From Rotaria sp. Silwood1 (taxonomy: Eukaryota > Rotifera > Eurotatoria > Philodinida > Philodinidae), in assembly GCA_905250075.1 (NCBI GenBank), contig CAJNOP010000102.1, positions 1 to 64,000 of the forward strand: a stretch of 64,000 nucleotides of DNA. Direction: 5' to 3'. The position numbers and the translations under genes are program-made. Shown piece after piece: positions 1 to 11,273 of the stretch. Every line of letters starts with the position of its first letter. Position 1 is the first letter of the stretch. The notes beneath the pieces were generated by a model, which was not told the DNA's origin, did no database searches, and was given only the letters and a program-made list of their open reading frames with translations.

Positions 1-119
1 AGATCTCTTAAGAAAAAAGTAAATTCTTCTGCGATTCCTCATTCTTTATAATTATCACATAATATTAAATCAATGGAAAACAAATCGACCTATACGTTTA
101 TCATACAAATCAATCTTAA

Positions 120-190
120 GGGTGTGAGTGTAGGGGTGATAGATGAGAATATCCACACCGTCATCCACTCTCACTTACACACCCACATCC
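120..190. repeat. Telomere-like G/C hairpin 1
   Basis: A G-rich arm resembling degenerate TGTGGG (120-141) is followed after about 10 nt by a C-rich arm resembling CCCACA (151-190). The order is G-rich then C-rich on the + strand, so the two arms can fold together. It lies next to a second hairpin at 206-297. Confidence 0.55.
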
Positions 191-205
191 TTTCCTTAAC
201 TGTCA

Positions 206-297
206 GAGGGTGTACATGTGGGTGTGGGTATTAGTGCCTGTGTACATTAAGAGAAGACTGTAACAATCACATCCATATCCATACTTACACCCATCCT
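206..297. repeat. Telomere-like G/C hairpin 2
   Basis: The G-rich arm at 206-230 contains GTGGGTGTGGG. The C-rich, more degenerate arm is at 267-297. The spacer is about 36 nt. The organisation matches the neighbouring hairpin at 120-190. Confidence 0.5.
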
Positions 298-1647
298 TTG
301 GGTTCCTATTGCTTCGTTGAGACGTTATGAATATGTTAACTATGCTCCTATCTAGCATTATATTTGTGATGAAAATATTCTTAATTGTATGACAGTAAAT
401 TGCAACTGCCAGGCTACTTTCTTTCATATACTGTTTAGTACCTGTTACATTCACGGGAAATTTCCGCCATGCAGCTCTTTTTATTATCAAGCTATAAAAT
501 TTCGTTTTCTTATGGAAACCCAACAGCGTACTGTTTCATGTAAAAGAAAGCTTTTTCCACTGTCACTGATTAAATGTATCTAAAGTAAGAAGTTTTGTAT
601 AAATACATACAACTGAGTCCTTCATATCTTAGTTTTGAGGGGAAAATAGTGGACTTCAAGACTTCAAAAGAGTCCACGAGACTTCAAATTTTTAAAAGAC
701 CTAAGAAGATTTCTAAAGACTTCAAGACTGGAGTCTCAGTTGTTCCACCCAGGAATATTTAAAAAAAATATGATATACTTAACTTTTTCAATCTATTATT
801 TCACACAACCGTTATTTACCGATCATGACATCATAAATCCAAACAATGCTAAAAACATTTAAACAGATTCAATTTTTGACCGTTTAACATTAACTTCGAC
901 AACTGTAAATAAAAGTAAGAATGAAGAAGTAGCAGAAGCATTATTAGAAAATGTTGAATCTATATTGAACATTAGATCGTATTCTTTCAAAAATTAGGAT
1001 GAGTATGGATGGTTGAACACTTTATGTGAATGCATAATCACACTATTGAACGATGGACTGGTGAATCATCATTACCGTTTTATCTTCGGTCATCCACCAA
1101 TAACTGTGTTAGGCTGAAGCTCTACTCTATTCTATCGTTATGAACTTTCTTGTTGGTTTGTCTTTCGTTTTCTATTGATATTTTGCTTTCGCTGTTCAAT
1201 TATTCATTTAAACTCATACGTATTGCATCTGAACGATATTTTTCAACTCTTTTCATGAAATGTATGTTTGTATTTTTCCTCTGACAAATATTTGGCTTTT
1301 CTGGTCGATGCACTGGCGCTTGTAATCAAGACATGTGCCACTCACAATGCGCAACTTGGTTAGACAAGGGCTGCGAATGATATGCACTTTTCTTACGTCA
1401 ACTTTTTATTTTCATTTTTATCGTTGTCTTAGACACTATCTTTATAGTTTTTCAATAAAACGTGGAGTTCGATTTTTGTTGTTTGACCGATAGTTCGTAT
1501 GATATTCTTGTGTCATTCTTTATTCGATCTCCTCATAGTGCCAAAGCATCAGGAAAACTACGATGTCAACATAGTTGCTTTGGTTATTGAGAAGATAATA
1601 TGCTTTCACAACTCCCCTTCTCATCTTTAAAACTTGTCGTTATTGAA

Positions 1648-1729
1648 GGTATGGGTGAGTGTGGATATTTTTTTTCACAGATCCATGCCTGTATCCAGTC
1701 ATCAGGCTCACGTCAATACCCACACCCTA
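1648..1729. repeat. Telomere-like G/C hairpin 3
   Basis: A G-rich arm (1648-1667) and a C-rich arm containing CCCACACCC (1714-1729) are separated by about 46 nt. This is a looser member of the dispersed family. Confidence 0.4.
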
Positions 1730-3231
1730 TATTTTTCTTCTATTTTCAGCTGTTGAATTTTTTGGAAGGATAAGATGAAATTAATGTTAAATGGTCCTTG
1801 TATATTGTATAGTTCACTATGAAGACATTAACTGCTTTGATCTTCAGTAATCTTTTGCTCGGTTTGCTCTTTTCTCGAGTTAGCATCAGGATAAGTTTGT
1901 TTTACTGAGCTAGTTAATGCATTCGTGTTCTTCTGATAGATTGCAATCATCGCATTTTTCGTTAGTCTTGCATTTCAACTCTAAATCCTTGCCGGTGCTA
2001 CATTCACAGCTCATTAACAATCAAGAAGAAGCTTGCATACATCTATCGATGAATGTGGATCAGTGGATATCACACTTAATCTAGTCAGTGCAGACTATTG
2101 AGAAATATTTCAATCTTCCTAACGCTAATTATTGATCGATTTCAAACCAAGTAACAACATCAACGACTTCTTTTTACCTTTCTATTCCATTACTTTCATA
2201 TGGTATACATTCAATGATAGTTTATTGACAGTCATTGTTGGTCTAGTTCATTCATTGTTGTGAAGTGCGTAGAAATGGATATTTGACACTGAATAATTTT
2301 ATGTTAAACCTAGCTAATTCTAAATCGGACGTTGAGAAAATCAGCCAGTCTCTATTGATAGTTTGCGGACAAACCTTCTGCTACTGTTTACCGACGAGAA
2401 AGAGTTCAGCATGTTTCCAGATATGTGAGCCTCACGTCTTTGCATTGTATTGCACTTAATTACTATTTCTACCTCAAAGGAAGCATGTGCTGCTAATGAT
2501 TAAGTGATGAAAGATGACGGCGCCATATACGAACCTAATGGTGTAGTAGTTCGCAAAAAAAAGGAACTGATTATATTTTCTTCATTTTAAGTTTAAAGCT
2601 TTCTCTATACTTCTTTACTCATGCATTAGTTTTAATGCCAATTATCAACACGCTCACTAATAATGATATTTGACTTGATACAGAGATAACATGGGGTTGC
2701 GACAAACTGTTAAAAGATATGGCTTTCTGTGCTTTCTAGTCGATTATGCAAGGCCAAAGAGGATGAAAGGTGACATAATTCTATTCATATTCATCTTCAA
2801 GATTTGAAGCATACAGTATACGTTTTAGAGTAGCTAGTACAGGAAAAGTAAATCAAAGTCAAGGATTGAATGTGCCTACTATATTCGACATTTATTTGCA
2901 AGAGAATGTACGATACATGCATCTCTTGTTGTCAAGCATTTTTCACTGTTTACTGCTGGTTTGAGACTAACCGGTAATAGTTCGGATGGAAAATGAGGTA
3001 GGATGTGTATTTTGTTCAGCAAAATAGTCTATTCGTCTAATTCTGTTTTAGACTTTGTCATTTATGTGGATACTGTTACTTCTTCTATTCATCCTTATCG
3101 ATCTTTTATCATTACTCGAGAGAAAGAACAAAGATAAGAATGAATAAAGAAATTACATAGTATAGTTTTGTAACTACCATAAAACACAATAAAAAACACG
3201 AACATCCAACGTTGAAAAATTCATAAGTGAA

Positions 3232-4581
3232 ATGGTGCTCACACTCGTCTATCCTGATTCTCCGATGGGAAATGGTCGTCAAATCCCACTTGCTGGTATA
3301 GACATGGTCCTAGGAGCGATCGACAACGTCTTTGTCTATCCTTTCCTTGATATCGATCGATTACAGAAGGTACTCAGCCAAACGATCTCTCTTTGGTCAA
3401 TCATCGCAGGTCGTCTTCATATTGTCGACAAGGAACATTATTCGATTGAACTTTCGGACAACCCTATTCCATTTACTTATATCGAAAATAATGAACTTGA
3501 ACGATGGCCTCTTCTGCCTGTTGTTGTTGATGATCCGACAATACTTCAACCATTTGTCGATTCCGTTCCAAGCGAGCCTGCTCGAGACGATCCACTTGTT
3601 CGATTCAAAGTTACTCGTCTAATTCGTAGCAATGAATACGTACTTGGTGTATCCTTTTATCATATGCTTGGTGATGCAGATTCCAACATTCACTTTCTAA
3701 CTGATCTATCTTGTCTTTATCAAAATCTTGAGCCCTTACCACCAAGACCTATATTCGAACGGCATTTGTGGATCAAGAAAGATGCTCCTCTCGCTATCGA
3801 TATGTCTCTTATGCCTCTCTTGAAACAATTGCAAGATGCTCAAGACAGAGCCATCATTATGGCAGGTGTTCTTCAGGAACACGCAACGACAGACCCGTGC
3901 CATATGTCCTTCTCTTCAGAGCAACTGACAACACTATGTGCTCTAGCTGGACAAGGAAATAAAGATATCACCATTCAAGATGCGCTTACCGCTTATCTCG
4001 TGGTGACATTAAACAAACATGTCTTCGACTCGGACAAGGAACAGATACAAAGGGCAAACATTCTAATTAATTATCGAGGCATATCTGATACACTTGCTCC
4101 ACATGGTCAGGTCGATAATTCGATCATGTTCATGTTATCTGATGACTTTACTAATTCACTTTCGTTACAAAGTGTTGCTACAACCATACGAGCATCGATT
4201 ATTAAGGCTCGCAACGAAGATTTCCTCACCAGATGGCTTGTGACCATCGATCTACTCATGAGAAGAATACACAACGAAGGTCAAGCATGGAATTTTGCAT
4301 CTTATCCAAATGAAGTTTGGATCAATTCAAATTTGAAATATGATTGGGCAAGCAAAGTCGATTTCGGCATGACAAATCAGTGTCGATTTCATACGGCTGG
4401 CATAATGAAATACAAATTTCGTGTTTTCCGATTGAATCCCGTACATAATACAGATGGAAGCTGGACTAGAGATTATGGTGGAGCTGAGTTATCTTTTCGG
4501 ATTCCCAAGGAAAATATCAAGAACAAATTCACTCTAGCATGGAATCAGGATGTGAAAGAGAATTTTGCGAATGTGAAATGA
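3232..4581 (+). CDS. BAHD-type acyltransferase (HXXXD transferase family), intronless
   Basis: A full-length 449-residue protein in one exon. It resembles the plant/fungal BAHD (transferase family, HCT/trichothecene-acetyltransferase-like) enzymes, which move an acyl group from acyl-CoA to an alcohol or amine. The catalytic HXXXD motif is His144-Met-Leu-Gly-Asp148. The structural DFGWG-like motif is present in altered form as Asp377-Phe-Gly-Met380. Length is typical of the family (about 430-460 residues). There is no signal peptide or membrane segment, so it is probably cytosolic. The coding region looks less AT-rich than its surroundings, has no intron, and stands alone in a gene-poor stretch. 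Families of this type are abundant in plants and fungi and rare in animals, so horizontal acquisition is the natural inference. The substrate cannot be read from the sequence. An AATAAA lies directly after the stop (4582-4587). Confidence 0.85.
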   Translation: MVLTLVYPDSPMGNGRQIPLAGIDMVLGAIDNVFVYPFLDIDRLQKVLSQTISLWSIIAGRLHIVDKEHYSIELSDNPIPFTYIENNELERWPLLPVVVDDPTILQPFVDSVPSEPARDDPLVRFKVTRLIRSNEYVLGVSFYHMLGDADSNIHFLTDLSCLYQNLEPLPPRPIFERHLWIKKDAPLAIDMSLMPLLKQLQDAQDRAIIMAGVLQEHATTDPCHMSFSSEQLTTLCALAGQGNKDITIQDALTAYLVVTLNKHVFDSDKEQIQRANILINYRGISDTLAPHGQVDNSIMFMLSDDFTNSLSLQSVATTIRASIIKARNEDFLTRWLVTIDLLMRRIHNEGQAWNFASYPNEVWINSNLKYDWASKVDFGMTNQCRFHTAGIMKYKFRVFRLNPVHNTDGSWTRDYGGAELSFRIPKENIKNKFTLAWNQDVKENFANVK

Positions 4582-5562
4582 AATAAAAATGTTGAGTTTT
4601 GAAATTTTTTTAGATCATATGTACTATTGTGTTACTACTGCTATAAATGTATGCACGTTTTGACTTTCATTTAGCTATTAAAGAACGAAGCAATACATCT
4701 TTGCTTTTATGTACACACAGCCAAAGGTGTATAGAAGCATAGACATTTTTCTTTTCTCGTTTTATTATTCTTTACGTGAATGTTTGAATTACGCACTATC
4801 ATGCACAAATATAAGTGACATGGTGTATGACATCCTGATAATCAATTGATAGAACTACATGTTGAACAAGCACGAGAAAATATTGTGAAGGTCAACTGAA
4901 AAAATAGCGTGCAGATTGTTACAAAACGATTGATCATTTTTATGAAAGAAATTGTCGGAAAGTACAGCATATTATTGCTGAAAAAATTGAAAACTCATTG
5001 ATCAGTAGAACTGTCTTTGGAAAATATCGATACATCGACATAAGGTGTTCGTGCTCTTTAATAAGAACTAAATAAAATCGAACATAATAAATACTTTTAA
5101 ATCGATATTCATCCATTAGCAATCGATGAGAATTGTATTCAGATTACAGAATTAAAGCCGCATTTATTTAATCTATCAACTCTTTTGTCTCCGTATGAAA
5201 CAATCGTTCATGTTAATGCCAGCTGGAAACCACTGATCAGTAATAATCAATTCTTATTAAAATATCAAATATCAAATTGATGCGTGTTCGATTGAGAACT
5301 ATGATGAGTCAAGCAGATGTCACGCACTTATGGATTGATTTGGGACATGTGCTGAGCATCAACAGCAGCTTGAGGGTGTGGGTATTGTGGGTACGTGTCA
5401 GTGTTAGTCTTAAGTTTACTCACACCCATACCCTCATATTGCAAACCCGTCACATACAGTAGCGTTCACAGTAAAGAATGCAGGCAATTTTAAGTCGTTT
5501 AAAGTTGTTTTTTTTCAACATTTTGGCCTATATAGATTCGGTTGAGTATACGATCGGCGTCA
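4582..5562. other. Non-coding interval
   Basis: No gene is seen. The only structured item is the telomere-like hairpin at 5372-5436. Confidence 0.5.
5372..5436. repeat. Telomere-like G/C hairpin 4
   Basis: The G-rich arm (5372-5400) contains GAGGGTGTGGGTATTGTGGG and the C-rich arm (5417-5436) contains CACACCCATACCCTC. The outer parts of the arms are close reverse complements. The loop contains TTAAGTTTACTCA, similar to the loop of the 61-kb copy. Confidence 0.6.
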
Positions 5563-5570
5563 GTTACTAG

Positions 5571-5880
5571 CAGAGATGAGCAAGTCAGCGATTTTTTTAA
5601 TTCATGCTAAGTCAAGTCCAGTTGGATTTCAACCCAATTTTCATTATGTTTTCTTTAACTGAAGGCAAATTATCAAAAATATTGTTTCCTTGATCCATAT
5701 TGTAGTTTTACTATCATTTTCTAGATTATTTAGTTATTTAATTATTTAATTATTAAAAAAACAAAGAAAAGTGAGTACAACACCTTTACATGCATACATT
5801 TTCAGACTTGACTTGACTTTTCTTTTATTTACGAACAAATCACAAGTCAAAACAAATATGACTTGATTTGCTCATCTTTG
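5571..5880. mobile_element. hAT-type MITE, 310 bp, with 8-bp TSD
   Basis: The left end begins CAGAGATGAGCAAGTCA and the reverse complement of the right end begins CAAAGATGAGCAAATCA. This is the usual hAT terminal pattern (CAGNGNTGNGCAA). Immediate flanks are GTTACTAG (5563-5570) and GTTATTAG (5881-5888), an 8-bp target-site duplication with one mismatch; 8 bp is the hAT hallmark. There is no coding capacity, so it is a non-autonomous element moved in trans by some hAT transposase. Confidence 0.8.
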
Positions 5881-5985
5881 GTTATTAGAAGAAAAAGTAG
5901 AAGAATACTCTACCTTTTGATGTTCGGTATTGTCTAAGGACACTTTCGAAGGTTTGATAGTTTTTCAAAAAAAATTAATTCAGAC

Positions 5986-6059
5986 CACCTCTGGTGGGGA
6001 TCGAACCCACGATCTTTGGATTAGAAGTCCAACGCGTTAAGCCGCTTCGCCACAGAGGC
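5986..6059 (-). tRNA. tRNA-Arg (anticodon TCT)
   Basis: Read on the minus strand this is a 74-nt cloverleaf without an intron. The acceptor stem GCCTCTG pairs with CAGAGGT (one G-U pair). The D arm is GCG/CGC with an AAGCGGCTTAA loop. The anticodon stem TTGGA/TCCAA encloses CTTCTAA, giving anticodon TCT for arginine AGA codons. The T arm is GTGGG/CCCAC around TTCGATC. No CCA is encoded, as expected for a eukaryotic nuclear tRNA. The internal A and B boxes would serve as the RNA polymerase III promoter, and a run of T on the minus strand follows the 3' end within about 15 nt as terminator. Confidence 0.95.
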
Positions 6060-8562
6060 ACGTCAGTAGTGATCAGCGAAGTTACGTTTTTCTATTGTGA
6101 TTCAGACTCCGACAATCTCCAATTATTTTAGTTTAGTGATATCTGATTCATATCAATTCTTAATATTCTGAAGGGATAAAATAGTAAGCGAATCAATAAG
6201 AAACGAACAATTTATATTGTCCATGGGTTTTTCTTTAGGGCTCATCCATAAAGAATGTTCAGGTAAAATCTCATTTTTAGACGCCTCTTTCCCTGCCCCG
6301 GTTTGCCCAGTTTCGAAGATCTTGCCACCTTCCGGACGTCCAGTACAAAAATGTTTCTTTCAGAAAAAGTCCGCTTGTTCAAATGTATGTTGTATGTCAA
6401 TCTAAGACTAAGATCAATCCTGAATCGGCTTAGATGAATCTCAACTCAAAATTAAACTGCTTCAATCTTAGACTGAGGAAGCAGTTCATCACAAAACATC
6501 AGTCAGTCTTCAGACAACTGTCAGGTTCGGAATATTATTGATGAACTATAAAACAGTAATAGTATTTCAATTGATACAATCATCAAGGGACGTTCTGAGT
6601 ATTAGGCAACCACTTTATATAGGGAACAACTTCTCTGGAAAGATGCTCATCACTAGTTGAACTTACACTCAGTGTGTCAACTGATTGGAAACTTGATTGA
6701 AAAATGATTATCTTAGTATTGTTTACCAACAGCAAAATTAATCTCACATTAACCCACAGGTTTGTTTGAATTTTATGGTAAACTATTTCTTGAAATCCAA
6801 AATGGGTATACTAATTGAATCTCAGATCTTATATTAAACTAGAATGAATCAGGATTTGTCGAACTCCAAGACTGACCTTCAATAAACACCTTCAATTTTG
6901 TATTAAATAACTGTATCAAAAACGAAATTAATTAATTAATTAACACTGTTTGAAATAGTCTGTCTATAACTTGTTTTGGTATTGAGGTACCTTTGCTTTT
7001 TATGAACAGTAAATAGCAAAAAAATAATAAAAAGGAGACAATTTCAACACTAATAATAATCTAAGACATAAAAAAAGCTCGTATCTAAAGAGTTGTTGAC
7101 CTAGTATCATCTTCAGTTGTTTTCACAATATGTGTACATTCAACTAATACATTAAAAAACGCTGTTAAAACAGACTAAGTTTCAAAATTTCGTGAAAAGT
7201 TGTAAAAAATACAAAAGAAAATATTCCTAGTAAATCTTTGAACATCTTTTATGAACGGCCTCTTATATGTTTTTTTTCAGGAACAATAAAAACATCAAAA
7301 TCAAGCGAATGGTGGAATTTTTTTCATTATATTTTTGTAAAATGATGATCTGCAACAGCAGTATCTTCTGAAGAGTCCAACGGTACAGTTGCTAAACAAT
7401 TACATCTTGATGTTCAAGATAGTTTTAAAGATTTACATAATAAAGGAATTTCTCTAGATTAGTCTATTGTCTTTTTTTTAATACTAATGGTTAATGTGAA
7501 TATCTTTCTTGCATCATTATTTTTTTCTTAAAATTTATTTTTAACACTAAAAGTAGTATATTTTTGTTTATTATATAATAATTCATGAGTAAACTTGTTT
7601 GTTAATAAGAGTCAAACTATTTGACTATTGTACTAATATAACTCAGACATTAATCCTGAATAAGCTCGTTTCAATTTCTTCTACTTCCACCCGTTGGTCA
7701 GAATAGGATTCCGGAGTAGGAATCGGGTTTCGGTGTTGGACGCAGTTCACTACTTGTCAATTACTCACTATTCTATCCGAAAACAGTAGAGTTGTATGCG
7801 GAGATGATGATCACCGACTTATGAACATTTCGTTTGATGCACTAGAATCGTGTCATGATTAATATTACAGTCTCTTCTGTAGTGGTATATGTATGACTTG
7901 GCTTACCTAAAAAAAGCGAAATGGGTAAAATGTCATTTACGGGATCATATTCGTCTGTTCTGCACCAGAAAATGGTAATAAGTGGCTAGAAAAGAACGAT
8001 CATCAGTTTTCTTGATGTCTTGACGATTTTTTCAACATGTTTAAATGCGCCTAATATGGCATAATTGTTGAAGTATTTATATAAATCAGTTTCATCGATA
8101 GCACTAATGATAAAAGTTTATGATCAGCAATTTTGTCTACTGCCAACTACTATATATCATCGTACTCTTGAAAGAAAATCAAATATTGGGAACTTTTATT
8201 TGTCTTTCTTATCAGATGAATCTTTTTAATTCTGGTTCCTGTAGTTTTTAAGAAATATAAAATAAAATGTGTGTTTGATCGAGAGATGCACGCACTATTC
8301 ATCTGATATCAACAATCACGATTATATATTTGTATTCAGAAAAATTACATACGAATCGATGTATTTTTATAAATTCCGAATTTCTATAGAAACAAAAATT
8401 GAAACGCTGCATAAATGTTTCTGACGATAGATGATGTTTTAAATGGATGAGTTTCCATTGATTTAAATAAATAGTTATTTACCAACACTAACTAAACTAA
8501 CTATGTGACTCTATATTCGATTGCCTTTTGAAAAGCAATGCGCCTCAACACATTTTGACGAA

Positions 8563-8620
8563 CGGTGTCGGTGTGGTCGTGGATGTGGTTCTTGTTTCAC
8601 TCACACCCACACCCACCCTC
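8563..8620. repeat. Telomere-like G/C hairpin 5
   Basis: The G-rich arm is 8563-8589 and the C-rich arm (8600-8620, CACTCACACCCACACCCACC) is close to perfect CCCACA. The loop TTCTTGTTTCA is shared with the hairpin at 9080-9145, evidence that the two are copies of one sequence family and not chance simple repeats. Confidence 0.65.
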
Positions 8621-9079
8621 TGCGTTGCAGTTGCTGAACTAAAAATATAAAATTTGTAAACTAATATGTACTTTGTCAATGCTTTTGTGATTGATTTCAT
8701 TGAAAATCGTATAGTTTATTACTTAGAATCAAATTTATCGCCGACCTCGGTGTGAATTGAATTAGTTTTTCGGATAAAATAAGATCGATTTTATTAGCGT
8801 AAGAAATAGCGCTTGCGATAGAAATCCAAAATAGCTTTTGAATTACCTCAATTTATATGACGGTGCTACTATCATAAAAATATAATCCCTAATTTAATAC
8901 TCAATGAAGCTTTCAAGGTTCTGAAATTAATTTATTATATATATTTTCTTCAATAAATTTTACTACATACATTGTATCCTTCTGAGCAAGGTGTAAACAG
9001 TGTACACATTTTGTTTCTACGTATTGTGTCTGTTATGGTCAGCACAAACTCGAAAAATAACAATGGCTATTTCTGGGAC

Positions 9080-9145
9080 TGTGGATGTAGGTGTCTGGGT
9101 GGGTGCGGGTACGTGTGATTCTTGTTTCATCCACACCTACACCCT
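9080..9145. repeat. Telomere-like G/C hairpin 6
   Basis: A G-rich arm with GGGTGGGTGCGGG (9080-9118), loop ATTCTTGTTTCA, then the C-rich arm CCACACCTACACCC (9130-9145). The loop matches that of the 8563-8620 copy. Confidence 0.65.
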
Positions 9146-9663
9146 GGCATGATTGAATCAAATTGTACTAATGAATGATTACAGACAATGGGAAGAGTCA
9201 CATCGAACACTCACATTAGAAATGAACCATGGGTGTGAATGACGTCGATCCGATGTCTTATTGATTGTTCTTTGAAAGTATTTGAGGGTGAGAGCGGTGT
9301 GAACTTTTGAATATGTTTGAATTGTCTTCATATTTCCGAGTATTTTTCAAATATTCAAAAAAAATCAATCTGGTAAAAGAAATCCTTGATTACTTACAAT
9401 CATAATCGTGCGTTCAATTGAAAACAATGAAAAATATCGATAAGATTCTCAGTTTGTGCCAGAAAGAAAAAACATTGAACTCGTTTGCTTCTCAAAAATG
9501 TGAAAATTCATTCTTATCAGCTCTTCATTTTTCCACTTTAATTTAACGGATCTATTGGAGAAGCTACTAAAGGAAGCATTAAAAACAAAAAAAAACAATA
9601 ATGTTTTCGTTTCTGATTGCAATTTTCATACATTAATTGTTGATTAATAGTATGTTGACATAT

Positions 9664-10677
9664 TTAATTAGCATATCCAAGCATCAATCGAAATGCAAAG
9701 ATAAGTATTAGAGTATAGAATGAGTCGACTGATATTTTCGAGCAATTGTTAATACATATCAAACGATAATTCGAACAAGTTGTCGTATTAGTTACTTCAG
9801 CCAAAAATTGTTCTAAAGCTGTAGTAAACCTAGTAGGCTCTTGTAGAAATGCAAAATGACTCGTTCTTGGCAATATCAATTCTCCAGCTTGTGGAATCCA
9901 ACTAGTCATCGTGTCTGGTTGTTCTCTATTGATAACTTCGTCATGATCACCATCTACAATCCAAATGGGTAAATCGGTAGGAATTTTTTCAAAATCGACT
10001 TTTGTCCATTTTGAATAATTAGTCCACATTGTTAGTATATCATTGAACAAAATTTCATATTGCTTGTTGGGATTAAATGCTTCGTATTCAGCTTGAGTGC
10101 GTTTAAGATAAGCAGCGAAAACAGGTGGCATAGAGGTGTCATTTCCATCAGATGAATTATAGTTCGCACCGAATGCAAATAATGAATATAGTCTATCAGG
10201 ATGATTCATTGCTAGATTAAGACCAATATTCGCTCCATCACTCCAACCAACAAGGTGAATCTTACTCAAATCAAGATAATCAAGTAAACTAACAACATCT
10301 GCAGTCATCAGATCGTATGTAATATTGGCAGACGATGATGGACTTCGACCTTGTGCTCGAGAGTCCATTAGAATACATTTGTAAGTACTCTGAAGTTGTT
10401 GAACTTGTAGTCCCCAATAGTCACTATTAGCAAGACCACCATGAAGGAAAAGAACAGGCACACCATTTTTTGGCCCATAAATAGTGTACCATATGCTAAT
10501 ATTATTGATTTGTGCATATTGACCATGATCAGGATAAGGAAGTTGAGGTGTGGGCGGGAGGCGTAACCATGGGTATTCTGAATAAACCACTGTAGAATTT
10601 TCACTTTTAATCAATGTCAAAAAGTGAAAGAGTACGAAAATGACGAGATAGATGGTATTCATGTGATTCCATTGCAT
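9664..10677 (-). CDS. Secreted alpha/beta hydrolase, intronless
   Basis: A 337-residue single-exon protein with an alpha/beta-hydrolase fold. Residues 1-25 form a signal peptide (hydrophobic run LVIFVLFHFLTLI). HGG (79-81) supplies the oxyanion hole. The nucleophile elbow is Gly144-Trp-Ser146-Asp-Gly148. Asp246 (in GDHD) and His274 (in TSHF) complete the triad in the expected order and spacing. Several N-x-S/T sites fit passage through the ER. The C-terminus (about 314-335) ends in a second hydrophobic stretch after a Cys/Asn-rich segment, compatible with a GPI-anchor signal or a membrane tail. The nearest functional class is hydrolases acting on esters, lactones or epoxides; the substrate is unknown. 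The bacterial-style single-domain layout and lack of introns suggest horizontal origin. A second methionine at position 6 could be the start. Confidence 0.85.
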   Translation of the reverse strand: MQWNHMNTIYLVIFVLFHFLTLIKSENSTVVYSEYPWLRLPPTPQLPYPDHGQYAQINNISIWYTIYGPKNGVPVLFLHGGLANSDYWGLQVQQLQSTYKCILMDSRAQGRSPSSSANITYDLMTADVVSLLDYLDLSKIHLVGWSDGANIGLNLAMNHPDRLYSLFAFGANYNSSDGNDTSMPPVFAAYLKRTQAEYEAFNPNKQYEILFNDILTMWTNYSKWTKVDFEKIPTDLPIWIVDGDHDEVINREQPDTMTSWIPQAGELILPRTSHFAFLQEPTRFTTALEQFLAEVTNTTTCSNYRLICINNCSKISVDSFYTLILIFAFRLMLGYAN

Positions 10678-11273
10678 TCTGTCGCGATGAAATAGTAATA
10701 GCTATTTTCCCCAATCTCTGCTTGTCGTTTACGAATAATTGCTCAAGTTGCAATCAGATATGGACAAAACTGTAACAAAAAACAGATATTTTAAAAATGC
10801 GGTTATTTTCTTATATCCAAACTTCTATTGAAAGAAGTGCATACAGAACGGACAAAAAAGCTATATACAACATATTAGATGCAAATCGATCATGTGTTTT
10901 AGTGTGTGTGGACATGAGCGTGGATATGGGGTGTGGATGTAGACTTTGTCTTCAACCCATCCGCATCCATATCGACACCTACGCCCAAGTTTCACTATAG
11001 GACAAGCTTTGCGAATCTCGTAGTGTTATCTTAGGGAGGTGCACAGTTGAGAGACATTCAATTTTGTATGCTAGTCATGTGCCCCCTTTAGTACTGACAC
11101 GGTCAGATAGTTAATTAATGCAACCAAAAAATAGCTACAGTTCCGAACAATCAGCGTTCCTTTGAGGGGAAATACTAAAAAGTAATAAGGGAAATTCCCA
11201 ACTGTCGAACGTCGTTTGATTCCATTTTTGTTGGCTATGTGTAGACCTATATGAGACTAAGAAATATTTAAAA
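10678..11273. other. Intergenic interval upstream of the hydrolase
   Basis: No gene was recognised. It holds the telomere-like hairpin at 10901-10986 and presumably the promoter of the minus-strand hydrolase gene that starts at 10677. Confidence 0.45.
10901..10986. repeat. Telomere-like G/C hairpin 7
   Basis: The G-rich arm (10901-10941, containing GGGGTGTGGATGTAG) and C-rich arm (10953-10986, containing CATCCGCATCCATATCGACACC) match each other as reverse complements better than they match the canonical hexamer. This suggests the whole hairpin was copied as a unit and then diverged. The loop is ACTTTGTCTTCA. Confidence 0.6.

Larger units (their letters stand above)
1..3231. other. Gene-free stretch with telomere-like hairpins
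   Basis: No reading frame here is recognisable as a gene; those present are short and low in complexity. The identifiable content is three telomere-like hairpins, listed separately at 120-190, 206-297 and 1648-1729. A stop-bounded frame at about 997-1116 (+) has protein-like composition, but I could not place it in a family. Confidence 0.5.
6060..9663. other. Long non-coding interval
   Basis: No gene was recognised in about 3.6 kb. Reading frames are short and AT-biased. The only structured elements are the two telomere-like hairpins at 8563-8620 and 9080-9145. Confidence 0.5.

Noticed and set aside
997..1116. Stop-bounded plus-strand frame with protein-like composition
   Set aside because: Only about 39 codons, with no start, splice context or family; too weak to call.
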